A DNA stretch of 64,000 nt from Paracoccaceae bacterium (GTDB lineage: Bacteria; Pseudomonadota; Alphaproteobacteria; Rhodobacterales; Rhodobacteraceae). This document shows, piece after piece, positions 25,388 to 34,628 of the stretch. The stretch covers positions 1-64,000 of the forward strand of contig JAIXPH010000065.1 in NCBI GenBank assembly GCA_027486345.1, written 5' to 3'. Made by a program: the position numbers and the translations under genes. The notes under the pieces are model-generated. The model had not been told where the DNA came from and searched no databases. It worked only from the letters and a program-made list of their open reading frames with translations. How positions within the stretch are numbered: position 1 is the stretch's first letter; the number at the start of each line of letters is the position of its first letter.

Positions 25388-25887
25388 CTGTCCGTCTCTG
25401 CCTGCCTTGGCCGCATCCCGTGCTGAAAACGCCCGCCGCACCCGTGGAGGCGATCACGGATGAGGTGCGCGCCCTCTGGGCCGACATGATCGACACGATG
25501 GACGCGATGCCGGGCTATGGCCTTGCGGCCGTCCAGATCGGGGTGCCGTTGCGTCTGGCCGTGGTGGATTGCTCTACCGAACGCGGGCAGGCGGTGCGGA
25601 TGGCGAACCCGGAAATCCTGCATGCCAGCGGGCAGTTGCGGGAACACGAGGAGGCCTCGCCCAACCTGCCGCTGGTGTCGGCGGTGATCTCGCGCCCTCG
25701 GGCAGTGACTCTGCGGTTTTTGAATGCCGTTGGAGAGATGGAAGAGCGTGATTTCGTCCATCTCTGGGCCACAAGCGCACAGCATCAGGTCGACCACCTG
25801 AACGGCAAGATGTATTTCGACCATCTCTCGCCGTTGAAGCGCAAGATGCTGATCGCCAAGTCGGAAAAGCTGCGCAAACGCGGTTGA
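25384..25887 (+). CDS. degenerate peptide deformylase-like protein (third of three)
   Basis: A 167-residue deformylase-fold protein lacking two key residues. The metal-ligand cysteine motif EGCLS is replaced by EEASP, with alanine at residue 91. The catalytic HEIDH is HQVDH, with glutamine at 135 in place of the general base. The glycine motif is GYGLAAVQIG rather than GxGLAAPQ. The two motif histidines (134, 138) remain and the C-terminus keeps the basic KSEKLRKRG tail. The reading frame is intact and long, so it looks maintained rather than decaying. It is unlikely to deformylate by the standard mechanism; a regulatory or binding role is possible. Confidence 0.88.
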   Translation: MTVRLCLPWPHPVLKTPAAPVEAITDEVRALWADMIDTMDAMPGYGLAAVQIGVPLRLAVVDCSTERGQAVRMANPEILHASGQLREHEEASPNLPLVSAVISRPRAVTLRFLNAVGEMEERDFVHLWATSAQHQVDHLNGKMYFDHLSPLKRKMLIAKSEKLRKRG

Positions 25888-25888
25888 G

Positions 25889-25962
25889 AGTCAGTCGCAA
25901 CGGGTTTGCAGGATGAGTTTGCGAAGCGTTCGCAAGTCTGGTGGTTTGCAAGTCAGTCGCAA
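25889..25962. repeat. short direct and inverted repeats between def array and fmt
   Basis: AGTCAGTCGCAA occurs twice (25889-25900 and 25951-25962). Between the copies TTGCGAA (25919-25925) and TTCGCAA (25929-25935) form a perfect inverted repeat with spacer GCG. TCGCAA-like hexamers occur several more times in this 162-base gap. No T-tract follows, so it is not a standard terminator. It may be a regulator-binding region for fmt. Confidence 0.45.
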
Positions 25963-26049
25963 GTCGGAATTTGGCGTTTAAGTATCGGAAACTAAATGAA
26001 ATCTGCCCTCAGATCGGGGCGGGTTCGAAAACGGGGAGAAGGGCCGCGA

Positions 26050-26946
26050 ATGCGAGTGGTTTTCATGGGCACGCCGGAGTTTTCGGTCCCGGTCCTCGAC
26101 GCGCTGCATAAGAGCCATGAGGTTGTGGCCGTTTACAGCCAACCGCCGCGTCCTGCCGGACGCGGACAGGCCCTGCGACCCAGCCCAGTGCAGGCGCGGG
26201 CCGAGGCTTTGGGTCTGCCGACCCGCTACCCCACCAGTTTGCGCACGCCTGAGGCTTTGGCGGAATTTGCCGCCTTGGATGCCGATGTTGCTTTGGTGGT
26301 GGCTTATGGCCTGATCCTGCCGCAAGCCATTCTGGACGCGCCGCGTTTGGGGTGTTTGAACATCCACGCCTCGCTCTTGCCGCGCTGGCGCGGGGCGGCA
26401 CCGATCCACCGCGCGATCATGGCGGGGGATGCGGAAACCGGGATTTGCATCATGCAGATGGAGGCGGGGTTGGACACAGGCCCTGTGCTGTTGCGTTCGG
26501 CCATGACGATAGGGACGGAGGAAACCACGGGCGAGTTGCATGACCGTTTGTCCACGATGGGTGCGGCGCTGATCGTTCAGGCCTTGGCGCGGTTGGCCGA
26601 TCTTACGCCGGACCCTCAGTCCGATGACGGTGTGACCTATGCCGCCAAGATCGATAAGGCCGAGGCGCGGGTGGATTGGTCCCGCCCTGCGGTTGAGGTG
26701 GACCGTCTGATCCGGGGGTTGTCGCCCTTTCCGGGGGCGTGGTGCCAATTTGGCAAGGAACGGGTCAAGCTGCTGAAATCGCGGGTGGTTTCTGGTCAAG
26801 GTGCGCCGGGGCAGGTGCTGTCGGGCCTGACCATCGCTTGCGGCGAAGGCGCGGTGGACATCCTGATGGCTCAGCGTGAGGGGAAACGGCCGCAGGCGCA
26901 GGCCGATTTCCTGCGCGGGGCGGTGCTGCCCGACTGGCTGGACTGA
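26050..26946 (+). CDS. fmt: methionyl-tRNA formyltransferase
   Basis: A 298-residue enzyme that formylates initiator Met-tRNA using 10-formyl-tetrahydrofolate. The start [14 protein letters not shown] is typical. The catalytic core reads [18 protein letters not shown] with the asparagine and histidine of the formyl-transfer site near 104-106, followed by [18 protein letters not shown] with the catalytic aspartate. The C-terminal anticodon-binding-like domain ends [15 protein letters not shown] 26050 is chosen over an upstream start 54 bases earlier. Its location after the deformylase array is the usual def-fmt pairing, here with a 162-base gap. Confidence 0.95.
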   Translation: MRVVFMGTPEFSVPVLDALHKSHEVVAVYSQPPRPAGRGQALRPSPVQARAEALGLPTRYPTSLRTPEALAEFAALDADVALVVAYGLILPQAILDAPRLGCLNIHASLLPRWRGAAPIHRAIMAGDAETGICIMQMEAGLDTGPVLLRSAMTIGTEETTGELHDRLSTMGAALIVQALARLADLTPDPQSDDGVTYAAKIDKAEARVDWSRPAVEVDRLIRGLSPFPGAWCQFGKERVKLLKSRVVSGQGAPGQVLSGLTIACGEGAVDILMAQREGKRPQAQADFLRGAVLPDWLD

Positions 26947-26949
26947 CCC

Positions 26950-27317
26950 ATGCGCCTTGGCGATTGGGCGCGGGCGATCAAGCGCGATTTCGGGGTGCTG
27001 TGGATGGCCCGCAAAGACCCGCGCGTGCCGCGCGCGGCCAAGGTGGTGGCCGTGGCGGCGCTGGCCTATGCGCTCAGCCCCATCGCCTGATCCCCGATGT
27101 GATTCCCGTCTTGGGACAGGTGGATGACCTGATCCTTGTGCCCCTGCTGATCTGGGCCGCCCTGCATCTGATCCCACCGGACCTGCGTGCCGAACTCAGG
27201 GCGCGAGCCCTGCGCGATGGGCCGGGTCGGCTGCCCACAAGCCGCGTCGGTGCGGCGGTCATCATCTTGTCGTGGCTCTTGGCGGCAGGCGCGACCGTCG
27301 CCATATTGATCGGGTAA
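26950..27317 (+). pseudogene. DUF1232/YkvA-family membrane protein, frameshifted
   Basis: Frame one (ATG 26950, three bases after fmt) reads MRLGDWARAI...AYALSPIA and stops at 27088-27090. The next base frame continues LIPDVIPVLGQVDDLILVPLLIW and runs to 27317. Together they make a complete DUF1232 protein of about 122 residues, whose family core is SPIDLIPDxIPVLGxxDD. Only the aspartate codon is damaged: ATCGCCTGATC where ATCGACCTGATC is expected, so one base is missing near 27085-27086. The downstream half also holds the expected membrane helix. This is either a recent disruption or a sequencing error; no slippery heptamer is visible. Confidence 0.85.
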
Positions 27318-27339
27318 CCGCAGGCCGGAGGCCGCAGCC

Positions 27340-27576
27340 ATGCCCATCCTTGCCCTTGTCATCATCGGTGCCGCCGCCGGATTTCTGGCCACACGCTTGA
27401 TGCGGTTGCAGACGGACGTTCCGACCACGGTCGTGATCGGCGTGGCGGGGGCCCTGTTGGGCGGCCTCGTGCTGCGCGTCCTCGTCACGGTCACCGGCAT
27501 GGCGGCCGGGTTTCTGGGGGCGGTGCTTGGCGCGGTGGCCCTGATCTGGCTGTGGAAAATCTACTTTTCTAGGTAA
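27340..27576 (+). CDS. small GlsB/YeaQ/YmgE-type membrane protein
   Basis: A 78-residue, almost entirely hydrophobic protein with three predicted helices. It resembles the YeaQ/YmgE (transglycosylase-associated protein) family through LALVIIGAAAGFLATRLM, the glycine-rich TTVVIGVAGALLGGLVL segment and a C-terminal GAVLGAVALIWLWK. The family's biochemical role is not established. It follows the DUF1232 gene by 22 bases and overlaps the convergent TetR gene by eight. Confidence 0.7.
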   Translation: MPILALVIIGAAAGFLATRLMRLQTDVPTTVVIGVAGALLGGLVLRVLVTVTGMAAGFLGAVLGAVALIWLWKIYFSR

Positions 27577-28072
27577 GCCGCTTGGCCGCGTCCTTCACGC
27601 GAAAGCCCTTGCCCCCGGCGTGGAGCCACAGGAGTTGCCCCTGCCACGCGGCAAAGAGCATCGCCGCCGCCTCCGGCCCCTTGGTGCCGCCGCCAAGGCG
27701 CAGCGACAGGGTGGCTTCCAGTTGTCGGCGCCACGTCTCTGCCGCCTCGCGCAGGGTGGCGTCGCGCAGGGTCAGCGCCATCAACGCGGGATCCGTCATC
27801 GCCGCTGCAGGTTCGGCCAGTGACTTTAGCAGGGCTTGCGGCTGCGCCTCTTCGGATTCGGTGGTGCGGGCCAGCAGATCCTGCCAGCCGTCCAGAACGG
27901 CGGCGCGGATCATGCCGTCACGGGTGCCGTAGCGTTGCACCAGCGATGGCGGTGCAAGACCGGTCAGGCGGGCCACCGCGCCAAAGGCCACGGCCTTTTC
28001 ACCGTCCCGCGCCAAGAGCGCGCGGATCGCGGCATAGATGTCGGCGTCGGGGATGCTGCGCGGGCGGGCCAT
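27569..28072 (-). CDS. TetR-family transcriptional regulator
   Basis: A 167-residue regulator with an N-terminal helix-turn-helix (about residues 5-50: IYAAIRALLARDGEKAVAFGAVARLTGLAPPSLVQRYGTRDGMIRAAVL). The PSLVQRYGTRDGM recognition helix and following segment fit the TetR pattern. The C-terminal ligand domain is helical with no recognisable signature and is shorter than in most TetR proteins. The ATG at 28072 (MARPRS) is preferred to a GTG 18 bases upstream. The TRIC channel gene lies 61 bases upstream on the same strand and may be its target, but no operator was identified. Confidence 0.78.
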   Translation of the reverse strand: MARPRSIPDADIYAAIRALLARDGEKAVAFGAVARLTGLAPPSLVQRYGTRDGMIRAAVLDGWQDLLARTTESEEAQPQALLKSLAEPAAAMTDPALMALTLRDATLREAAETWRRQLEATLSLRLGGGTKGPEAAAMLFAAWQGQLLWLHAGGKGFRVKDAAKRLT

Positions 28073-28132
28073 CGGGTTCCAGTCTGTCACCGTCCGCCAA
28101 CCGTAACCGCGCCGTGGACAAAGGCAAGCCGC

Positions 28133-28792
28133 CTATCGTTTGGGCGCGCGCGGCGGACGGGGGCGATAGACCGGCAGCCGCCAACCCAGCGCCAGACTGC
28201 CTGCCCGCAAGGTCAGCGTGACCAGACCGCACAGCGCCAAGGCGACCGCAACCGGCAGGCCCAGCGCGGTCAGGCCAGAGGCGGCGACAGCCCCCGCAAA
28301 GGCGCATGAGACGTAAAGCTCTCCCTGCTTCAGGACCAGCGGCACCTCGTTGCAGACCACATCGCGCAGCAAACCGCCCATGCAGCCCGTCACCATTCCC
28401 ATCACCAGCACGATGGGCCAGGACTGGCCTTCGGCCAGCGCGACGCCCACACCCGCAGGCACCGCGACGGCAAGGGCAAAGGCATCCAGCCATTCCAGCG
28501 TCCGGTACCGGCTTTCCAGCCGATGCGCGCCGATGAACACCGCCACGGCGGCGACAGAGGCCACGCCCAGCAGGCCGGGGTCCGACAGCCACAGCGGCGG
28601 GCGGTCAAGGATCACATCGCGCAGCGTCCCGCCGCCGATGGCCGTCAGACAGGCGATGAAGATGAAACCCACGATGTCCAGTTGCGACCGGCTGGCCACC
28701 AAGGCCCCCGTCAGCGCAAAGACCGCAACCGAGGCATAATCGAGCAGCGTCAGCACGGTGTCCGCCGGCAGCATCAGGGCGGGCGCGATCAT
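28133..28792 (-). CDS. trimeric intracellular cation (TRIC) channel family protein
   Basis: A 219-residue membrane protein of the YicG/UPF0126 family, bacterial relatives of TRIC potassium channels. Two repeats are visible, each with the family motif: [12 protein letters not shown] (about residues 53-64) and [13 protein letters not shown] (about 138-150), both followed by hydrophobic helices; seven helices are predicted. The start at 28792 overlaps the rnhA stop by four bases, so the two are co-translated. The basic C-terminus ([10 protein letters not shown]) is cytoplasmic-looking. Confidence 0.88.
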   Translation of the reverse strand: MIAPALMLPADTVLTLLDYASVAVFALTGALVASRSQLDIVGFIFIACLTAIGGGTLRDVILDRPPLWLSDPGLLGVASVAAVAVFIGAHRLESRYRTLEWLDAFALAVAVPAGVGVALAEGQSWPIVLVMGMVTGCMGGLLRDVVCNEVPLVLKQGELYVSCAFAGAVAASGLTALGLPVAVALALCGLVTLTLRAGSLALGWRLPVYRPRPPRAPKR

Positions 28793-29247
28793 GCCTTGAC
28801 CTTGAACGGGGCCATGCCGGCCCGGGCCAAGGCATCGGCGCGCTCATTCTCCGCGTGGCCCGCATGGCCCTTGATCCAGCGCCACGTCACCTTGTGGGTC
28901 TTTTGCGCGGCGTCGATGCGCTGCCAGAGGTCCACATTCTTGACGGGGTCCTTGCCTGCGGTGCGCCATCCGTTCCGCTTCCAGCCGTGAATCCATTCGG
29001 TCACGCCGTTCTTCACATAGGCGCTGTCGGTGACGATCGTGATCTCGGTCGGGCGGGCCAGCGTCTCGAGGGCCGAGATTGCGGCCAAAAGCTCCATCCG
29101 GTTGTTGGTGGTCAGTGCCTCGCCGCCGTTCAACTCGCGCTCTTTCAGCACGGTGTCGCCATCGCGGGCGATCAGCAGCACGCCCCAGCCTCCGGGGCCG
29201 GGATTGCCGGAACAGGCACCGTCGGTATAGGCGAAAAGGTCGGGCAT
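28789..29247 (-). CDS. rnhA: ribonuclease HI
   Basis: A 152-residue RNase HI that degrades the RNA strand of RNA-DNA hybrids. The catalytic carboxylates are all present: D9 (YTDGACSGN), E52 (NNRMELLA), D74 (VTDSAYV) and D138 (NERADALA), with H128 in the flexible GHAGHAEN loop. The basic handle segment [10 protein letters not shown] is intact. Length and motif spacing are standard. It lies upstream of, and overlaps, the TRIC gene. Confidence 0.96.
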   Translation of the reverse strand: MPDLFAYTDGACSGNPGPGGWGVLLIARDGDTVLKERELNGGEALTTNNRMELLAAISALETLARPTEITIVTDSAYVKNGVTEWIHGWKRNGWRTAGKDPVKNVDLWQRIDAAQKTHKVTWRWIKGHAGHAENERADALARAGMAPFKVKA

Positions 29248-29306
29248 GAGGTCTCCTTTGCCCTTTCCCTATGCGCGGGGGGCGGGCCGGTCAACCTCGG
29301 GTGCGG

Positions 29307-29774
29307 TCATTCGTAGAGGATCGGCACAGCCAGACAGGCCAGCACCACCGCCGTCAGGATCAGGCGCAGGCGCATCCACCATGCCGGGGCCAGGCCCTGC
29401 CGGGCAAAGCTGAAATCCAGCAGGATCAGCCCGGCGAACCCCGCCGCAAGGTTCACCGCCGCATCGCCGGGCTGACCGTTGACCATGAAGAACGCCCAAA
29501 GGGCCGGGATCACCGACAGCGCGTAGCCCGCCGCCGCCGCCGCCCCCTTGGTCTTGGTCGCAAAGCCCCACAAGACGCCCGACATGAAGGACAGGATCAC
29601 GGTGCCATAGGTCAGGCTGACATAGGTGCCCTTGAACATCGGCGGCACCAGCGTACCGCCCCAGACCAGCGAGGGCGGATAAAGCACGTTGAGCGCCCCC
29701 CAGACAAAGGGGATCAGACCGGCCAGACCAAGGATCAGGGCAGAGCGGGGGATCGTGGCGTCGCGGTTGGTCAT
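29307..29774 (-). CDS. DUF3429-type membrane protein
   Basis: A 155-residue inner-membrane protein with about five helices, matching the DUF3429 pattern (IPRSALILGLAGLIPF at the start and YGTVILSFMSGVLWGFA in the middle). The function of the family is unknown. Its start overlaps the stop of the upstream DUF1905 gene by four bases, indicating co-translation with it and with ispH further upstream. Confidence 0.72.
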   Translation of the reverse strand: MTNRDATIPRSALILGLAGLIPFVWGALNVLYPPSLVWGGTLVPPMFKGTYVSLTYGTVILSFMSGVLWGFATKTKGAAAAAGYALSVIPALWAFFMVNGQPGDAAVNLAAGFAGLILLDFSFARQGLAPAWWMRLRLILTAVVLACLAVPILYE

Positions 29775-30235
29775 GGCGTCTCCGTCAGGGTGGCGATCAG
29801 GGCGGCGATGCGCTTCATGCGGGTCGGCGCGGTCTTTGCCGTGTCGATCTGATACAGCAAGCCGCGCCGCTTGCCTGCGGTCAAAGCCTCCCAGTCGGCG
29901 GTCAGACCTGCCGCGCGCAGGGCCGCAGCGATGTCATCGGGCACATCCACGCGGTCATCCGGGGCGGGGCGCAAGCGCACCTCAAGCCTTTCACCGGGTT
30001 TGATGCCGATGCGATCAAGCAGGCTTTGCCCAGCCCACAGGAACAGCCCGTCGAGGACCGGTGCCCGTGTCAGGGCGAGATTGACGGGGTGGTCGTTGAT
30101 CTCTCCCTCCACCCGTTTGGCCCCTTGCGCCGACAGGGCGGCGGCGGCTTCGGGCGGCAAGGGCAGGACAGTGTAGGTCGCCTTGCCCCAAACCATCGGC
30201 TGGACCGAGGCCTCGAAGCTGACCCACTCTGTCAT
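29771..30235 (-). CDS. DUF1905 / YdeI-like protein
   Basis: A 154-residue soluble protein. The first two thirds form a small beta-barrel-like DUF1905 domain ([57 protein letters not shown]). The C-terminal [24 protein letters not shown] helix is typical of the YdeI/OmpD-associated C-terminus. Function is unknown. ATG 30235 overlaps the ispH stop by four bases; a longer frame into ispH is a reading artefact. Confidence 0.72.
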   Translation of the reverse strand: MTEWVSFEASVQPMVWGKATYTVLPLPPEAAAALSAQGAKRVEGEINDHPVNLALTRAPVLDGLFLWAGQSLLDRIGIKPGERLEVRLRPAPDDRVDVPDDIAAALRAAGLTADWEALTAGKRRGLLYQIDTAKTAPTRMKRIAALIATLTETP

Positions 30236-31185
30236 GCCGGTTCGCGCAGGATGCGGGGCACCTTGAATTCCACGGTCTCCACGGCGGTTTCCACCATTTC
30301 CACAGTGGTGGCATAGCGGGCGCGGAAGGCGTCGATCACCTCGTTCACCAGCACTTCGGGGGCGCTTGCCCCGGCAGTGACGCCCACGGCGCGGATGCCC
30401 TGCAAGGCGCGCCAGTCGATATCCGTCGCCCGCTGGACCAGTTGCGAATAGGCGCAACCAGCGGCGGAGCCCACCTCGACCAGACGCTTGGAGTTGGAGG
30501 AATTCGGCGCACCGATCACCAGAAGCGCATCAATCTTGGGGGCCACGGCCTTGACCGCCGCCTGACGGTTGGTGGTGGCATAGCAGATGTCTTCCTTGTG
30601 CGGGCCGATGATGGCCGGAAAGCGGGCCTGCAAGGCCGCCACGATCCCGGCAGTGTCATCCACGGACAGGGTGGTCTGGGTGATATAAGCCAGCTTGCCC
30701 GGATCGCGCACCGACAGCGTCGCCACATCCTCCGCGGTTTCGACCAGCAGCACTTCGCCGGGCGGCAATTGGCCCATGGTGCCCACGGTTTCGGGATGCC
30801 CGGCATGGCCGATCATCACCATCTGCAAGCCGTTTTCGGAATGGCGCTGGGCTTCGTTGTGCACCTTGGTCACCAAGGGGCAGGTGGCATCGACCGCAAT
30901 CATCCGGCGCGCCTCGGCGGCGGCGGGCACGGATTTCGGCACGCCATGCGCGGAAAAGATCACCGGGCGGTCATCGGGGCAGTCGTCCAGTTCCTCGACA
31001 AAGACCGCCCCCTTGGCGCGCAGGTCCTCGACCACATAGCGGTTGTGGACGATCTCGTGCCGCACATAGACCGGGGCGCCCCATTTCTCGATCGCCATCT
31101 CGACGATCTTGATCGCCCGGTCCACCCCGGCGCAGAATCCGCGCGGCGCGGCAAGGTAAAGCGTCAGCGGCGGCAGGTCGGTCAT
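30232..31185 (-). CDS. ispH: 4-hydroxy-3-methylbut-2-enyl diphosphate reductase
   Basis: IspH catalyses the last step of the MEP isoprenoid pathway, giving IPP and DMAPP with a 4Fe-4S cluster. The three cluster cysteines are at 18 (RGFCAGV), 102 (DATCPLV) and 201 ([10 protein letters not shown]). The catalytic glutamate region HPETVGTMG (E132) and the TQTTLS and SNSKRL substrate motifs are present. The 317-residue length is standard. It heads a coupled minus-strand unit with DUF1905 and DUF3429. Upstream is a 194-base gap shared with the divergent hybrid kinase. Confidence 0.96.
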   Translation of the reverse strand: MTDLPPLTLYLAAPRGFCAGVDRAIKIVEMAIEKWGAPVYVRHEIVHNRYVVEDLRAKGAVFVEELDDCPDDRPVIFSAHGVPKSVPAAAEARRMIAVDATCPLVTKVHNEAQRHSENGLQMVMIGHAGHPETVGTMGQLPPGEVLLVETAEDVATLSVRDPGKLAYITQTTLSVDDTAGIVAALQARFPAIIGPHKEDICYATTNRQAAVKAVAPKIDALLVIGAPNSSNSKRLVEVGSAAGCAYSQLVQRATDIDWRALQGIRAVGVTAGASAPEVLVNEVIDAFRARYATTVEMVETAVETVEFKVPRILREPA

Positions 31186-31379
31186 GGCATGGCTTCCGGC
31201 GAGAAAAGGACGGTTCCCCTAGCTACCGTGGATTGCCACAAGGCGCAAATGCCACATTTGCCGAAGATCTTGCAGGAAAGGCCAAGTTCCATGGTAAAGC
31301 CGTTTGCGATATCGTCGTCTTGCTACGGTGTGGGTCCGTTCGGCGAAAAGGTTCGACCGGGTGAATTGCCCGGGGGGGT

Positions 31380-33566
31380 GTGGTGTCTGTCAAGGATCGG
31401 TTGACCGCGTTTCAGCGCGCCTTCTGGGATGGGGGTGAGCTCAGCGAAGACGAATGGTATCGCGGCCTCGCCACGCGTGGCATGGGCATTGCCGTACTGA
31501 TCGTCGGGCTGATCTGGATCGGAGTCGGACTGGCCATCGACTCGCGGCTGATCGTCTTGCTGTCCACGGTGATGACCCTCGGGTCAGGGGTGGCGGTCTA
31601 TCTGGTCAGCTATGGACGCCCGACCTTGGGGCGCGTGCTGTGGTTCTGGACCTCGCTGATCGTCTTGATGATCGGGCATTTCAGCATTCACCCTTCGGCC
31701 AATGTCGATCAGCTTTATGCGCCGGTTCTGGCAGGGGTTTTCCTGAACTGTTCGATCCGGACGGAAAAGGCGCTGATCCTGTTCCTGATCGTGTCGATCC
31801 TTGGCTGTTGGCTGGGGGCAAATCTGTTGGGGGCCGATTTCTTCGGTCCGCCGATCATCGGGCATGAGATCGCGGAAACGGTCGTCGCCCCGGCGGCGAC
31901 GGCCTCTTCCATCCTTGTTGTCGGGGCCAATGTGCTGCTGTTCGCGCTGATCGCCGAGCGTTACAACGTCCGCATGGGGGCTGCCCGGCGCGAGGCCGAG
32001 GCGGCCAACCGGTCGAAAAGCGAATTCCTTGCCGCGATGAGCCATGAAATCCGCACCCCGATGAACGGGGTGATCGGGATGGCCGACATCCTTGCCGCGA
32101 CCGACCTGTCGCCGCAGCAGAACCGCAACCTCGGCACCATCCGCGATTCGGCGCTGTCCCTCCTGCGCATCATCGAGGACATTCTGGACATGTCGTCCAT
32201 CGAGGCGGGCAAGCTGCAACTGGTCGAAGAGCCGATGCCCTTGGCCGAGGTGATCGAAAGCACCTTGGACGCGCTGCGCCCCTATGGCGACCAACACAAC
32301 GTCATGGTGCATCTGCGGCTGCATCCGGGCTTGCCCACCATCGTGCGGGGCGATCCGGGGCGCATCCGGCAGATCGTGATGAACCTGCTGGGCAATGCCA
32401 TCAAATTCTCGCGCCGGCCCAAAGATGAACGGCCCGGGCAGGCCGCGCTGGTGGTTGCCCCCGATGCGGACGGCCGCATCAGTCTGCAATTCCGCGACGA
32501 CGGCATCGGCATCGCGCCGGATTTCCTGCCGCAGCTGTTCGAACCCTTCGGCCGGTCCGAGATGGTGACCACGCGGCGCTTTGGCGGCACCGGGCTTGGC
32601 CTTGCCATCGTGCGCCAGCTTGTGACCAAGATGGCCGGTGACATCACGGTCGAAAGCCAGCCCGGCCTTGGCGCGACCTTTATCGTGACCCTGCCCCTGC
32701 CGGTGCTGTCACCCGCCCCCACGGCGGCGAACCTGTCGGGCACGCGGGTGTTGCTGGCCGGTCTTGCCGATTGGCAGGCCGAGGATTGGCGCGCGGTTCT
32801 GGCCCCCACCGGCGCGCAGGTGCAGACCGCGACCTTGGCCGAAGCACAGGCCATTCTTGCCGATCCCCGGGCGGTCTCCCGGCGGCCGCCGATCCTTGTG
32901 CTGTCGGATTTTGACGGCGAGGGCCGGGAGGACGGTGCCCGGAACGCGGCCTTGGCTGTTGCGGCCCCTGATCAGCGCGTGGTGGTGATGACCCGGATGC
33001 GCAGCCGCCCGTCGGGTCTGATCGATCGGCAGATCCATCAGGTGCAGGCCTTGCCGATGCTGCCGTCGGAGGCGCTGGCGGCGGTCTTGTCCACGGCGGC
33101 GCTGTCACCCTCTGCCGATCCGCGATCCACCTCGGACGCGGCGCAGGGGGCGGCGCAGGGCGCGGCACGGATGCGTATCCTTGTGGCCGAGGACAATGAG
33201 ATCAATCAGGTCGTGCTGGCCACCCAGCTGGAGAAGATGGGCCATGATGCCGTCATCACCGGCGACGGGCTTGAAGCCTTGGCCGCGTGGCAAAGCCAGC
33301 GCTTCGATCTTGTGCTGACCGATTGCCACATGCCCAACATGGACGGTTTCGGTCTGACCGACGCCATCCGCCGCGAGGAACGCGAGCGTCGCCTGCCGCA
33401 GGTGCCCATCATCGCAGTGACCGCGAACGCGCAGGCAGGGGAAGGGGATCGCTGTCTGGCGCGCGGGATGACGGCCTATCTCTCCAAACCCGTGCGGATG
33501 GCGGATTTGCGCCGCGTGATCGACGGGACCCCTCCCGCGCAGCAGCCTTCGGCACGCCTGTCCTAA
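31380..33566 (+). CDS. hybrid sensor histidine kinase/response regulator
   Basis: A 728-residue membrane kinase. About six helices fill residues 28-190 with almost no periplasmic loops, like membrane-embedded sensors. A HisKA domain (phospho-histidine near 222, SHEIRTP), HATPase domain ([24 protein letters not shown]), a diverged receiver-like segment at about 450-570, and a true receiver ([10 protein letters not shown], Asp near 648 in [11 protein letters not shown]) follow. There is no HPt domain. The start is GTG at 31380 or the adjacent GTG at 31383. An HPt protein and output regulator must lie elsewhere. It is divergent from ispH. Confidence 0.9.
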   Translation: MVSVKDRLTAFQRAFWDGGELSEDEWYRGLATRGMGIAVLIVGLIWIGVGLAIDSRLIVLLSTVMTLGSGVAVYLVSYGRPTLGRVLWFWTSLIVLMIGHFSIHPSANVDQLYAPVLAGVFLNCSIRTEKALILFLIVSILGCWLGANLLGADFFGPPIIGHEIAETVVAPAATASSILVVGANVLLFALIAERYNVRMGAARREAEAANRSKSEFLAAMSHEIRTPMNGVIGMADILAATDLSPQQNRNLGTIRDSALSLLRIIEDILDMSSIEAGKLQLVEEPMPLAEVIESTLDALRPYGDQHNVMVHLRLHPGLPTIVRGDPGRIRQIVMNLLGNAIKFSRRPKDERPGQAALVVAPDADGRISLQFRDDGIGIAPDFLPQLFEPFGRSEMVTTRRFGGTGLGLAIVRQLVTKMAGDITVESQPGLGATFIVTLPLPVLSPAPTAANLSGTRVLLAGLADWQAEDWRAVLAPTGAQVQTATLAEAQAILADPRAVSRRPPILVLSDFDGEGREDGARNAALAVAAPDQRVVVMTRMRSRPSGLIDRQIHQVQALPMLPSEALAAVLSTAALSPSADPRSTSDAAQGAAQGAARMRILVAEDNEINQVVLATQLEKMGHDAVITGDGLEALAAWQSQRFDLVLTDCHMPNMDGFGLTDAIRREERERRLPQVPIIAVTANAQAGEGDRCLARGMTAYLSKPVRMADLRRVIDGTPPAQQPSARLS

Positions 33567-34012
33567 CCGATCAGGCCGCTGGCCACGAGGGCCAGCACCA
33601 CATATCGGCTGGTCTTGGCGATCCCCACCAGCAGGAAGAACAGGTCCAGCCGCAGCCGCAGCGCGCCCGCCAGCGCGCAGGCAAGATCGCCCCCGGGCAG
33701 CCAGCTCACCAGCAGCACCCAGCGGCCCCAGCGGGCGAACCAGCGCTCCGCCTTGGCCATTGCGGCGGGGTCAGGGCGCAGGCGGGGCCAGCGGTCGAGC
33801 ACCGGCTCGAACATCCGCGCGCCCCGGCCCATGGCATAGGTCACCCCGGACCCGGCCGTATTGGCGACAGAAGCGACAAGCACCAGCAGCCACAGCTGAT
33901 CCGGCAAAGCTGCCACCGCGCCGACAAAGGCCACCTCGGATTGAAAGGGCACCGGTGTCGCGGCCAGAAAGGCCGCAAGGGCCAGGCCCGACAGGATGGA
34001 CAGCGTCAGCAT
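33563..34012 (-). CDS. YqaA/DedA-like membrane protein
   Basis: A 149-residue inner-membrane protein of the YqaA branch of the SNARE-associated/DedA superfamily. Recognisable elements are [18 protein letters not shown] (re-entrant loop region), [15 protein letters not shown], and the [18 protein letters not shown] segment. DedA-like proteins are linked to lipid carrier flipping and membrane homeostasis; the role of this branch is not known. ATG 34012 is chosen because the longer frame adds a Cys/Pro-rich tail without signal features. It follows the YcxB-like gene by 13 bases and overlaps the convergent kinase by four. Confidence 0.78.
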   Translation of the reverse strand: MLTLSILSGLALAAFLAATPVPFQSEVAFVGAVAALPDQLWLLVLVASVANTAGSGVTYAMGRGARMFEPVLDRWPRLRPDPAAMAKAERWFARWGRWVLLVSWLPGGDLACALAGALRLRLDLFFLLVGIAKTSRYVVLALVASGLIG

Positions 34013-34025
34013 CGCGGCAACGTCG

Positions 34026-34628
34026 TCATCCGCGCTGCATGTGCAGCCGGTCTGCAAAGGCCCGCATCGCGGCGGACCCGTCAAACGCGGTCACCGGCAG
34101 GATCAGGCGCCCAGCGTCCGTCTCTCCCAGAATGTGCTGCCGCGTCACTGTCAGCCGATGCAACAGCCGCGGCCGGATGACCTTTGGTTTCGTCGTGCCT
34201 TCAGTCACGACCAGCCGGTCCGGCCACACCTCGACCTGCGCCGCAACAGGGCGGGGCAGGTCGCGCGACGCCTCGGCCATATGACCGCGCCGCCGCGCCC
34301 AGAGGGCCAGCCCGAGGGGCAGCATCAGGATCACCGCCGCCTCAAGCAGGGCAAAGCCACGACCGGGCGGCAGGGGCAGGCGGCGAGTCAGCACCTGCAA
34401 CCCCATCACGCCCGCCAGCAACGCCGAAGCGATCAGCCCCCGGCCCGCCCTGCGTTCGGCGCGGCGGGTGCTGATCCACGCGGCCACATCCCTGGGCGTC
34501 AGGGTGAAGGTCAGAACATGATCTGGCCTTGCGTCATTGATGAAAGAAGTGGCCGGCACTTCCCCAAGCGCCGGCCCGTCCGATGTCGTGAGTGGTGACT
34601 CGCCGACCAATGCCGAATTCCGTGTCAC
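34026..34628 (-). CDS. membrane protein with YcxB-like C-terminal domain
   Basis: A 200-residue protein with two hydrophobic helices (about residues 63-80 and 90-110) after a cytoplasmic N-terminus, then a C-terminal PH-like YcxB-type domain (VEVWPDRLVVTEGTTKPKVIRP, HILGETDAGRLILPVTAF). The function is unknown. Its start overlaps the stop of the NYN gene by four bases and the next gene follows after 13, so the three form one operon. Confidence 0.62.
   Translation of the reverse strand: MTRNSALVGESPLTTSDGPALGEVPATSFINDARPDHVLTFTLTPRDVAAWISTRRAERRAGRGLIASALLAGVMGLQVLTRRLPLPPGRGFALLEAAVILMLPLGLALWARRRGHMAEASRDLPRPVAAQVEVWPDRLVVTEGTTKPKVIRPRLLHRLTVTRQHILGETDAGRLILPVTAFDGSAAMRAFADRLHMQRG

Noticed and set aside
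26950-27090. Programmed -1 frameshifting in the DUF1232 gene
   Set aside because: No slippery heptamer or strong stem-loop at the shift; the missing base in a single codon is a simpler explanation.
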